A stretch of DNA of 14,918 bases from Ochromonadaceae sp. CCMP2298 (taxonomy: Eukaryota; Sar; Synurophyceae; Ochromonadales; Ochromonadaceae), in contig MU634169.1 of assembly GCA_026770595.1 (NCBI GenBank), positions 1-14,918 of the forward strand, in the 5' to 3' direction. The notes under the pieces were generated by a model. That model was given only the letters and a program-made list of their open reading frames with translations. It did not search any database and was not told where the DNA came from. Shown piece after piece: positions 1 to 6,498 of this stretch. The translations under genes and the position numbers were made by a program. Numbering within the stretch: the first letter of the stretch is position 1; every line of letters begins with the position of its first letter.

Positions 1-195
1 ATCCATCCAGACGGAGTGCGCCCTGCGTACTTTAAAAATCAAAAGTACTAAGGCATCGACATGACCGACCCGAAGGCGGTTGGGAGGGCGATGGGCTCAA
101 ACGCAGTCCTGTACGATATAAAGGAAAAGCGCTACAAACTCATGTCCCAAGCACACAAGGTGGCGCTGAGAAACTACGAGCCTACTTGCGAATAA
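1..195 (+). pseudogene. Probable 3' end of an unidentified gene, interrupted by an in-frame TAA
   Basis: Frame 1 is protein-like from base 1 to a TAA at 193-195, apart from one TAA at 49-51. Before it the frame reads IHPDGVRPAYFKNQKY. After it comes GIDMTDPKAVGRAMGS and a mixed hydrophilic stretch ending NYEPTCE. The sides look like one continuous polypeptide. The internal stop could be a nonsense change (CAA to TAA is one step), a sequencing error, or the true end of the gene with a chance ORF behind it. A 26-base GT-AG segment (27-52) would also remove the stop, but it is far shorter than any other intron here. I do not recognise the family. No start is visible because the frame runs off the left edge. 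If intact from ATG 61, it would be a 44-aa terminal exon or small ORF. Confidence 0.4.
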
Positions 196-1022
196 GTTAT
201 CTGTTGTTCTCACTTAAATCCACCTCACTTCATTTCATCTCACTTTACTTCACTTCACATTTCTTTGAGAAAAAACTTCTTCTTGAAGTGCTTTAAATGC
301 AGATATATATATACGCATATGAGTAACCCACTAGTCAATATATATTAAGTCATTTCATTACGCAACAATTGATAATTTTACCTTAAGTTAAACCGAGAAA
401 TATCCATGTGGGCTGAGCTTTGGAGGTTTGCCGACGTGTGCAAAGTTTCTGGGCATATTTTCTTTCTTTTCCTCTTCCTCTTCTTTCTTTTCCTCTTCCT
501 CATCAACATATGTATACTATATGGGTATACCTGTATATGTTTGTATATATATAATATACTATAGGTATAATAAGGGCGGGCCTGGGGTCTTCAGGGGGGA
601 CCCAGACCCGAATTTTAGGCTGTTACTGCTTTTAGGCGCTTTTAGCCCTTACTGCATAAATTTAGGCGGTTACATCTTTTGTGGTCAATTGTAATTGGTA
701 TGGATGTCAATCGGCGTGAAAGGCGGCGGGTTGGCCACATTATTGTCGGGGGTGGCCACATTTTTGTTTCTCATGGGATTCCAGGGATTCGAGGATGGAA
801 TTTTTACGCAATGAAAGACGGGCAAAACTAAGATGGGGAATCATACATTCGCAACTGGGCGGATGCTAAAGACAGGTTACTATTTGCTGCCGGTTACAGG
901 TTACGGTTGCTATTGGTTGCTATCGGCTATCCGATACTATCGTTGCTTCGACCGTGCAATGGCGCTATGGCACAGTCACCCATATACCGGGCTAAGGCAC
1001 CTCTCGACTATTCGGATAGCCT
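196..1022. other. Non-coding spacer with simple repeats
   Basis: No convincing gene in about 830 bases. From 207 to 265 the plus strand is pyrimidine-rich with recurring CACTT units. Around 300-345 and 505-570 it is AT-rich (TATATA runs). At 460-501 there is a perfect 21-bp tandem duplication of a polypyrimidine segment. At 730-766 TGGCCACATT occurs twice, 22 bases apart. At 865-935 GGTTAC and GGTTGCTAT motifs repeat imperfectly. The small frames here encode low-complexity Ser/Phe/Tyr strings and are not likely to be genes. The right part should contain the 3' UTR and poly(A) site of the minus-strand RFC3 gene, but no clear AATAAA is seen there. Confidence 0.6.
460..501. repeat. Perfect 21-bp polypyrimidine tandem duplication
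   Basis: Bases 460-480 and 481-501 are identical. Each copy consists of only C and T on the plus strand, beginning TTCTTTCTTTTCC. The tract therefore forms a 42-base homopyrimidine/homopurine block in otherwise mixed spacer. Confidence 0.9.
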
Positions 1023-1031
1023 CTATCCGAA
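1011..1031. other. Perfect 9-bp inverted repeat over the RFC3 stop codon
   Basis: TTCGGATAG (1011-1019) and CTATCCGAA (1023-1031) are exact inverted copies with a 3-base loop. The minus-strand RFC3 stop codon (complement of 1023-1025) lies in one arm, so the mRNA hairpin would include the last sense codons, the stop and the first 3' UTR bases. A further related motif (CTATCGGCTATCCGAT) lies at about 919-934. Confidence 0.75.
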
Positions 1032-3654
1032 CAAAGTTATGACCCACTTCTTGTAGACGGCCATGAACTTGGCCACAAACGCCTCCAGGTGGAATATGTC
1101 CTTAGAGCCTAGAGAGGGTTAATAGGGGAATATGATGAATATGGGTTGTGAGTTGAGTATGGGTTATGGTTTATGGGTTATGGGTTATGGGTTATGGGTT
1201 ATGGGTTAGGGTCGGGGTTAGGGTTAAGGTGCGGTTGTGATAGAGGGGGTAAGCTAACATACATAGGTTCTCTACCTATGTACCGTAACATAAATAGGTT
1301 ATGAACCCTACCATACACACACATATATGTTATCTTCCTATGTCTTACCTGTGCTCATGCGGTGCTCATAGTAGGCTGCCCAGTGGGCCACCTGGGTTTA
1401 ATACATACGATAGTGTAGATAGAGGGGGTTTAATACATACGATAGTGTAGATAGAGGAGGTTTAATACATATTATAGCGTAGATAGAGGGGGTTTAATAT
1501 ATGTTATAGTGTAGATAGAGGCGGTTTAATATATGTATAGTGTAGATAGAGGGGGTTAAATACAGATATAGATAATAGCATAGAGGATGTGTGTGAAACT
1601 GTCACCTGTCATAAGGAAGGTTTAATACAGATAAAAGTATAGGTAGAGTGGTTTTAGTACGGATAATAGCATAGGTAGAGTGGTTTTAATACAGATAATA
1701 CAGATCCTCACCTCATGCTTCAGGGTGTCGTCGAGGCACTTCATCAGCTCGCCCACGAGGGTGCGCATTATCACATCCGAGGGGATGCACTAGTGAGGGA
1801 TATAGAGGGGGTTTAATATATGTTATAGTGTAGATAGAGGGGTTTAATATATGTTATAGTGTAGATAGAGGATGTTTAGGGATGCATATATAGATAGTGA
1901 TGGATACATACATAGGTAGGGTGGGAGGGTTAAATACATAGGAAGGGTAAAGGAAGGTTAAATACATAGGTAGTGTAAAGGAGGGTCAAATTCATAAATA
2001 AACCTATCAGGGGGATAAACACATACCTGGATAAATGCATAGGGTACAGAAGGAGGGTTAAATACACATGAAATACATAAATAAGAGGGAATACATACCT
2101 GGGTCAGTAACTCGTACAGCATTTCTCTCGCCTTCAGCAGCTTGGACGGACTCTGCTCCGCCATGATCTCTCTATAGCAGGGTTAAAGACAAAGGTAGGG
2201 TGGGAGGGTTAAATACATAAATACATAAATACACCTATTGGATAAAGACATACCTGGACAGGCGGGTAATGTACAACTCCCAATCGGGCAGCTGCACTAT
2301 CTGCTGCGCCAGCATCTGCGTAGCGGGGGCGATTTGCACCTGTGTGTGTATTATTTGTATGAGTATATTATGTGTGTATATAATATGTATGTGTATTGTG
2401 TGTGTTTATTATGTATATATGAGTATATTATGTGTGTATAATATGGATATGTGTATTATATGCGTACAATATGTATATGTATTATGTGTTACCTTAGCCG
2501 CCTCCAGCATAAGCACCGCCCGTCGCACGTTTCTGTCGCTCTGCAGACTGATATGATGGGTTTATTGACATTTTATGGGTTTAGTATATCGGTTTATTAT
2601 ATTGGTTTATATTATATTATATGGGTTTATTATATGGGTTTATGTTATATTATTTGGGGTTATATTATATTATGGGTTTATTATATGGGTTTATATTACA
2701 TTATGGGTTTTTACTACTTTACCTAATCTTCATTGCCAGCTCCTGGGGACACTGCGCGCCCTCCTTCTTCGCCACCCCCATGAGCAGCTGCGCTATGTCT
2801 GTGTTTGTGTGTGTGTATGTGTGTGTATGTGTATGTGTGCAAATGTATGTGTGTGTATAAGTGTGTTTATTTATGTGGTTAAATATATATGTGTTTTTAT
2901 ATTGTGTATTACCTTCGTGCGAGGGGGCGGGGATGCGCACGGAGAGACATCGGGAGCGCACAGGCTCGATAATCTTGGGGGTTTAATATTAATTGGTGTG
3001 TGGAGGGGGTGTAAAAGGTGGGGTTTAATCATTCATAGAGGGTGGTGGGTAGAGGGAGATTTAGTGGACATGATAGAGTGAGCGAGAAGTTTATATTAAC
3101 TTACATAATTACAATGTTACATTACATACACATACCTTGGAGGGCGAGTTGCACAGAAGGATGATGCGGCACTGGGCAGAGTACTTCTCCATCGTACGCC
3201 TGAGCCCCGCCTGCGCCTGCTTTGACAGCCTATCTACCTCCGTGAGAAGGACTACCTTGAAGCTCTTGCCGCCCGTACTCGCGACGGCGTTGAGGTTGGA
3301 GTGAGAGGCGATCTCCTTGATCACCTCCTGGATCACGAAGCGGTCGTTGTTGCCCACGTCCGAGGGGTTGCACTCGATATGGTAGTTGGATCCCAGTGTG
3401 CTGATCTCAATAGGCTTCCCAGAGGCCGTTTTGAACGTGCGGTGCTCAAGTTTTATCCTTTCTGCACCGGGGCCGTACATCTCCCGCAGCAGCGCCATCA
3501 CGCGTGTCTTCTTGCCCGCACCCGGGGGCCCATAGAAAAGCAGGTGCGGAAGGTCCTCGCTCTGTGAGAGAGCGAATAGCTTTACGTTCACCTCTGCATG
3601 CAGAGTGAGCTTCGCAATCGTGTTGGGTCTGTTTCTGTCCACCCAGAGCGACAT
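1023..3654 (-). CDS. RFC3: Replication factor C subunit 3 (human RFC3 / yeast Rfc5 type), 9 exons, complete
   Basis: Small subunit of the RFC clamp loader, which loads PCNA onto primer-template junctions in the nucleus. Exons on the minus strand, in order: 3654-3136, 2973-2913, 2798-2723, 2547-2493, 2339-2254, 2171-2099, 1789-1712, 1391-1349, 1108-1023. All introns are GT-AG and 82-320 bases. The 1077-nt joined frame gives 358 aa, close to human RFC3 (about 356 aa). Visible landmarks are the start MSLWVD, Walker A GPPGAGKKT (42-50), the RFC3-type degenerate Walker B region LLTEVDRL (136-143), the SRC motif in EPVRSRCLSVR (176-186), and near the C-terminus HWAAYYEHR and FHLEAFVAKFMAVYKK, all collinear with human RFC3. 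Oddities: the usual DKYRP of the N-terminal RFC box is DRNRP here, and the C-terminal tail is short (KKWVITLFG). Start ATG 3652-3654 matches the family N-terminus. It is divergent from the coiled-coil gene at 4415. Confidence 0.96.
1109..1348 (-). repeat. Telomere-like tandem repeat in RFC3 intron 8
   Basis: At about 1158-1230 the plus strand carries tandem TTATGGG heptamers grading into TTAGGG and GGGTTAAGG. In the transcribed (minus) sense this reads as CCCTAAC/CCCATAAC units. The array sits inside the last intron, between GTAAG at 1348-1344 and TCTCTAG just before exon 9. It is too short and degenerate for a chromosome end and lies between functional exons, so it is interstitial. Confidence 0.85.
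1392..1711 (-). repeat. RFC3 intron 7: about 33-bp tandem repeat
   Basis: At about 1395-1580 the plus strand repeats a unit of roughly 33 bases of the form GGTTTAATAYATRTTATAG, then TGTAGATAGAGGG, five to six times with increasing decay. More diverged copies (ATAGCATAGGTAGAGTGG) follow at 1600-1700. In the transcribed sense each unit reads CCCTCTATCTACACTATA then ACATATATTAAACC, that is, a pyrimidine-rich segment ending in ATTAAACC. Copies of the same unit recur in intron 6 at about 1797-1872. Confidence 0.85.
1790..2098 (-). repeat. RFC3 intron 6: repeat units and a copied donor region
   Basis: Two near-identical copies of the 33-bp unit of intron 7 lie at about 1797-1872. Elsewhere the sense strand has four to five copies of TATTTAACCYTCC. 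At about 1996-2033 a segment resembles the exon 5/intron 5 boundary (2225-2258): both contain the complement of TCCAGGTATGT followed by TTTATCC and then a related AT-rich stretch, so the intron carries a second, presumably unused, donor-like site. Confidence 0.7.
2340..2492 (-). repeat. RFC3 intron 4: TG/TATG-rich low-complexity intron
   Basis: The plus strand is a degenerate TGTGTATAT/ATATTATGTG array with a near-duplicate of about 35 bases (GAGTATATTATGTGTGTATA occurs twice). In the sense strand it is CA/TA-rich and the CA run ends exactly in the acceptor (ACACACACAG before exon 5). Confidence 0.8.
2548..2722 (-). repeat. RFC3 intron 3: array of ATAAACCCAT units
   Basis: The plus strand repeats ATGGGTTTATTATATGGGTT-like units across almost the whole intron. 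In the transcribed sense it contains about nine TAAACC/TAACCC cores separated by AT-rich steps (for example CCCATATAATAAACCCAT). The same core is found in most other introns of this gene and of GRP94. Confidence 0.85.
2799..2912 (-). repeat. RFC3 intron 2: (TG)n microsatellite abutting the acceptor
   Basis: From about 2801 to 2860 the plus strand is mainly TG repeats with TA and CA interruptions. In the sense strand the CA repeat runs directly into the acceptor (AAACACAG before exon 3). The 5' half is AT-rich and includes ATTTAACC. Confidence 0.85.
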
Positions 3655-4414
3655 GTCGGCTACAGAGCGTGTGCGTGTGTGTGTTTCTTGTTCTTCGTCT
3701 CTGCTGCTCCAATTCTCGTGCTTCCAGTACCTCTTGCCCGCGGATTCCTTGCTCTGCGCAGGCCAGTCGATCGATCGATTCTCCGCGGATTCCTCGAACC
3801 TCTGCGCGCTCGTCAGAACTGTGCCAGATCCAAAGCCATCTTCTTCTTCCCAAAAGTCATTTCAAAATCAAATAGGGGGGCAAAACCTGGCACGAGTCGC
3901 ACCATGTTTTGCTCTTGCGCCATGTTTTGCCCTTACGCCAGGTTTTGCCCTTGATGACAATGAAAAACCTTGCTGCCTCCTGCGGGCTAAAAACGCGCCC
4001 GCGGTGCAATTCTGAGGGTCGAATTTGGAAGAGAAAGGCATACTAAGATACACAATAATGTAATAAACACATTATCAAGTGGAATTACCTCATTCTGAAT
4101 GTTCAGTCTCGAGCTATGGACAATTATAGGTGGGGCGACCTGTCGTGGGACAAGGTGGACAAAAAGACAAAGCCAAAAATATTTTCGCTGGCAGTATTTT
4201 TCGTTAAATTCCCACGAAAGTGTCCTGGTCCCTATGAGACCGTTCCTCATCTGTGCACATCTTTTCCTCAACTGCTCAAGCACTCCCAGACCTTCACCTG
4301 TTCACCCTGCACAAGGCCGCAGTTCCTCCGCAGCCGATTCATTTCCCACCCCAAAATTGGCCGGAGTCCAGCCGCGTCGACTCACCGTCTTTTACGATTC
4401 TCGAACTCGACGCG
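3655..4414. promoter_or_regulatory. Divergent 5' region of RFC3 (-) and the coiled-coil gene (+)
   Basis: About 760 bases with no supported gene. It must hold the promoters and 5' UTRs of both flanking genes, since they are transcribed away from each other. I see no convincing TATA box. Landmarks: the direct repeat CCGCGGATTCCT at 3738-3749 and 3783-3794, a TCGATCGATCGA palindrome near 3767-3778, three 18-bp tandem repeats at 3902-3955, and a 14-bp inverted repeat (3878-3891 with 3937-3950). Frames crossing this region on the plus strand overlap the coiled-coil gene in other frames and show no family features. Confidence 0.5.
3878..3955. repeat. Three 18-bp tandem repeats with an outward inverted copy
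   Basis: Units CCATGTTTTGCTCTTGCG (3902-3919), CCATGTTTTGCCCTTACG (3920-3937) and CCAGGTTTTGCCCTTGAT (3938-3955) are in tandem. The segment GGGCAAAACCTGGC (3878-3891) is the exact reverse complement of GCCAGGTTTTGCCC (3937-3950), so a 14-bp stem with a 45-base loop is possible. Confidence 0.85.
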
Positions 4415-5074
4415 ATGGCGGAGGTGGCGATGTCCCCCGAGATCATGCTTGGCAAACGACGAACCGCGATGGATGACGAATTCGCGGACCCGATGGAGTC
4501 AGTCTGCCGCACGAAAAAGGTCCGCGTGACGAACAGGAATTCCTACGTGTCCTCCTCCTCCGAGACCCCGAGCAATAGCTACAGCTTCGCGGACGTGGGG
4601 CGGTCCTCGGAGGAGGTCAATGCGTTCGTGGGAAGTGCCTTCAAGCGCACGCGGGTGGAATTCGGAGGGCCCAACGAGACGGACAACGCCAAGTCGGAGC
4701 AGTACTTGCGATACCACGAGAGCGTGGTGGCGTCACTGCGCATGGAGAGCCAGATGTCTCTCGCGCGCAAAGACCAAGAGATCCAGCACGTGGTTGCGCA
4801 GAACAAGCAGATGCAGGAGCGGTTGGTGGCGGTGCTGAGAGAGCAGAGTAGCGTGGAGGAAAACAAGCTGCTCAAAAAGGCCGTGGCAATCCAGGACAGC
4901 CGGTACCGCGAACTGGCCGCGCAGCACCACCAGCTCCAGCAGGTGGTGGGCCCGGCTTGTGAGCGCATCCAGCAACTGGAGCAGATCAACCAGGAGCTGA
5001 CGGACCAGCTCTACGCAGTGCAGTACGGAAATATAGACGCATTTAGGCCGCCGGGGCCCCCCGACGTGTACTAA
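4415..5074 (+). CDS. Coiled-coil protein of unknown function, 219 aa, single exon
   Basis: ATG 4415 (context GACGCGATGG) is chosen because upstream in-frame codons from ATG 4253 encode low-complexity sequence typical of a 5' UTR. The protein has a basic N-terminus with possible nuclear-localisation clusters (GKRR, 13-16; RTKKVRV, 32-38), a Ser-rich linker (43-53), then a Gln/Glu-rich helical, coiled-coil-like stretch at about 105-200, including VEENKLLKKAVAIQDSRYRE (147-166). It ends FRPPGPPDVY. From memory, the ENxxLKxAVxIQ block plus a C-terminal Pro-Asp-(Val/Ile)-aromatic end resembles an uncharacterised family of plant and algal proteins; this is not verified. The basic N-terminus is loosely akirin-like, but I see no other support for that. 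Nuclear location is inference. It is divergent from RFC3 and convergent with the TEX261-like gene. Confidence 0.85.
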   Translation: MAEVAMSPEIMLGKRRTAMDDEFADPMESVCRTKKVRVTNRNSYVSSSSETPSNSYSFADVGRSSEEVNAFVGSAFKRTRVEFGGPNETDNAKSEQYLRYHESVVASLRMESQMSLARKDQEIQHVVAQNKQMQERLVAVLREQSSVEENKLLKKAVAIQDSRYRELAAQHHQLQQVVGPACERIQQLEQINQELTDQLYAVQYGNIDAFRPPGPPDVY

Positions 5075-5327
5075 GCTCAAGGCCTCGCCCACGCCTGCGC
5101 GTCCGACGTCTATATATTACGTGTACATAATTGTAGTTGGGGAACAGGGGAATTGCATACCGGGTATTGCACGAACAGGAGCCACGGTACCGGTACCAAG
5201 GCCAATTTTGAATAATTGTATTGAATATAAACGAAGAACAATCGATGGCATATTTAACAGTATCAAAGTTTCAACATTTTCTATGTTACACATTTACACA
5301 GAACAGCATTTACACAGGAACCTATAG
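5075..5327. other. Convergent 3' spacer
   Basis: Short region between the stop codons of the coiled-coil gene (+) and the TEX261-like gene (-), so it holds both 3' UTRs. It contains the perfect palindrome GGTACCGGTACC (5186-5197) and a direct repeat of CATTTACACAG about 16 bases apart (5291-5317). No canonical AATAAA is evident on either strand. Confidence 0.55.
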
Positions 5328-5924
5328 CTACCTCCGTTTGTCGTTGAGCGCCTTGATCGCGGAGAAGACATCTGAGTGCGTCACTTTCTCCACAAACCCC
5401 ATACATTGGTCGAATATCTCCTTGCCTAAAGACTTGTTCTTACAGGGGCTGAGGTCGTGGTGGTCGGTGGAGGGCAGCGTGTTCTCGTATAAAGTGAGAC
5501 TGGCGAACAGCGCACAGGGCACGCTCCACACGCATACGACGAAGTAGCCGATAACCTGCAGCGGTGTTCGACTACGCGTGAAGTGCAGCAGCCAGAAGAC
5601 GTTTGAGAGGACGAAGCCCACAGCCGACCCAATAGCGGGAACCGACAAGAGCCGAACGAATGGAAAACTCAGCAGCATACTGGCATAGAAGAGGTGCGAC
5701 GCTATCCCAATCAGGGACTCCCACAGAGGCAGTCCGTCTATGAGCAGTATCACGTGCAGCAGCAGCACAGAGGCTGTCAGGTACTTGGATACTTTTCCGG
5801 CCATTGTTGGGAACTCCTCTGCCAGCTCCGCCAAGAGGTACAGGCCAGCTGATATCGACAGCGCCAGCAGCACCAAGGTGAGGAAACTAGTGGCAAACCC
5901 GAATAACCAGAAGATCGTGCCCAT
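5328..5924 (-). CDS. TEX261: TEX261/SVP26-like ER membrane cargo adaptor, 198 aa, single exon
   Basis: Family members (yeast Svp26, human TEX261) are four-pass membrane proteins of the early secretory pathway that help load type II membrane enzymes, such as glycosyltransferases, into COPII vesicles. The sequence shows hydrophobic segments at about 5-31, 47-63, 72-92, 96-115 and 122-146, the family-typical N-terminal motif AGLYLLAELAEE (26-37), and LYENTLPST (145-153) followed by a polar C-terminus with a Lys-rich stretch, collinear with human TEX261 (196 aa). ATG 5922-5924 gives the expected length and puts the first membrane segment at the N-terminus. An in-frame ATG at 6009-6011 would add 30 residues, mostly encoded by a 35-bp tandem repeat, and is less likely. 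It is divergent from GRP94. The intronless structure contrasts with RFC3 and GRP94. Confidence 0.88.
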   Translation of the reverse strand: MGTIFWLFGFATSFLTLVLLALSISAGLYLLAELAEEFPTMAGKVSKYLTASVLLLHVILLIDGLPLWESLIGIASHLFYASMLLSFPFVRLLSVPAIGSAVGFVLSNVFWLLHFTRSRTPLQVIGYFVVCVWSVPCALFASLTLYENTLPSTDHHDLSPCKNKSLGKEIFDQCMGFVEKVTHSDVFSAIKALNDKRR

Positions 5925-6426
5925 CCCTGGGAAGAATGCGGGCTGCCCGCGCGAAGCTGTTGGAATCGCGTCCCAAGATCGCCGCGCGAAGCTGTTGGAA
6001 TCGCGGCCCAAGATCGCCGCGCGCTAGATCCTCGCTGTTCGCTGTTATCCTCCCAGCAGCTCAAAGCATGTTGAAGACCTCCAGAATAGGCCCTCGCATC
6101 CTCTCTACGAGCATTATGTTCAGATTAAAAGAGCCAAGAGGAGCGAGGGGCGCGCATCAATGAGTGGAGTGCGCGAGTTGACACGCGTCCAAGACGTCTC
6201 TTATCGGGGTTTTATCGGAGGGCGTCCGAAAAAGCGTGGGTTTATGATAAAATCTCAGATTTAGAAAAGGGAAAAATTGGTGTTTCTAATTTCTGAACGG
6301 GAGGAGGAGGGAGAACAGAAACAGGGAGGATCTAAGAATCTCCCTGACCTGAGGTGATCTGTGGTTGCCCAGAATCATAACAGCGTCTCCCTCAACCTTG
6401 CGAGCTTACCTCGATCTTGGAGAAGA
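5925..6426. promoter_or_regulatory. Divergent promoter region of the TEX261-like gene (-) and GRP94 (+)
   Basis: About 500 bases between two ER-protein start codons. It includes the 35-bp tandem duplication at 5948-6017, an ACGCGT palindrome (6183-6188), an AGACGTCT palindrome with an ACGT core (6192-6199), the near-repeat TTATCGGGG/TTATCGGAG (6201-6220), and a purine-rich leader (6296-6330) before the GRP94 ATG. ACGT cores are bound by bZIP factors, including unfolded-protein-response regulators, but the full animal ERSE (CCAAT-N9-CCACG) is not present. Shared regulation is inference. Confidence 0.45.
5948..6023. repeat. 35-bp tandem duplication upstream of the TEX261-like gene
   Basis: Units 5948-5982 and 5983-6017 start CGCGCGAAGCTGTTGG and differ by one base (T/G at unit position 24). 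A third copy begins (CGCGCG) and breaks off at 6023. Because 35 is not a multiple of three, the minus-strand reading frame shifts between copies, which argues that the region is UTR or promoter rather than coding. Confidence 0.95.
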
Positions 6427-6498
6427 ATGCGCGTCTCTCTCTCGGGACTTCTGTTCCTGATAGCCTGCCTGTTCGTGGCCACCAGCCCCGTCCACGCG
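6427..6498 (+). other. Signal peptide of GRP94
   Basis: Residues 1-24: a short basic start (MRVS), a hydrophobic core [11 protein letters not shown] and a small-residue cleavage context (VHA|ADE). It fits ER entry and agrees with the HDEF tail. Confidence 0.85.

Noticed and set aside
27-52. 26-base intron removing the TAA at 49
   Set aside because: It has GT-AG ends and a TACTAAG-like end but is much shorter than the other introns here (82-355 bases); kept only as a remote alternative.
428-694. 88-codon plus-strand frame
   Set aside because: It is Phe/Ser and Tyr/Ile low complexity that follows the polypyrimidine duplication and TATA-rich DNA; no domain or codon signal.
1158-1230. True chromosome end
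   Set aside because: The repeat is short, degenerate and flanked by working RFC3 exons, so it is interstitial.
1392-1580. CRISPR array
   Set aside because: The repeats are contiguous and degenerate without unique spacers and lie in a eukaryotic intron.
1958-2164. Separate small minus-strand gene from ATG 2162-2164
   Set aside because: Its start is part of RFC3 exon 6 (MAEQSPSKLLKAREMLYELL); the remainder is translated intron.
3446-3853. 135-codon minus-strand frame
   Set aside because: It overlaps RFC3 exon 1 in another frame and has an Arg-rich composition typical of a shadow frame.
4116-4529. Plus-strand frame upstream of the coiled-coil gene, and use of ATG 4253
   Set aside because: The first overlaps the coiled-coil gene out of frame. 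The 54-residue extension from 4253 is Pro/His/Ser-rich with no conserved look, while ATG 4415 has a better context and starts protein-like sequence.
6280-6300. Heat-shock element upstream of GRP94
   Set aside because: TTC and GAA blocks are present but not in the alternating two-base spacing of a heat-shock element.
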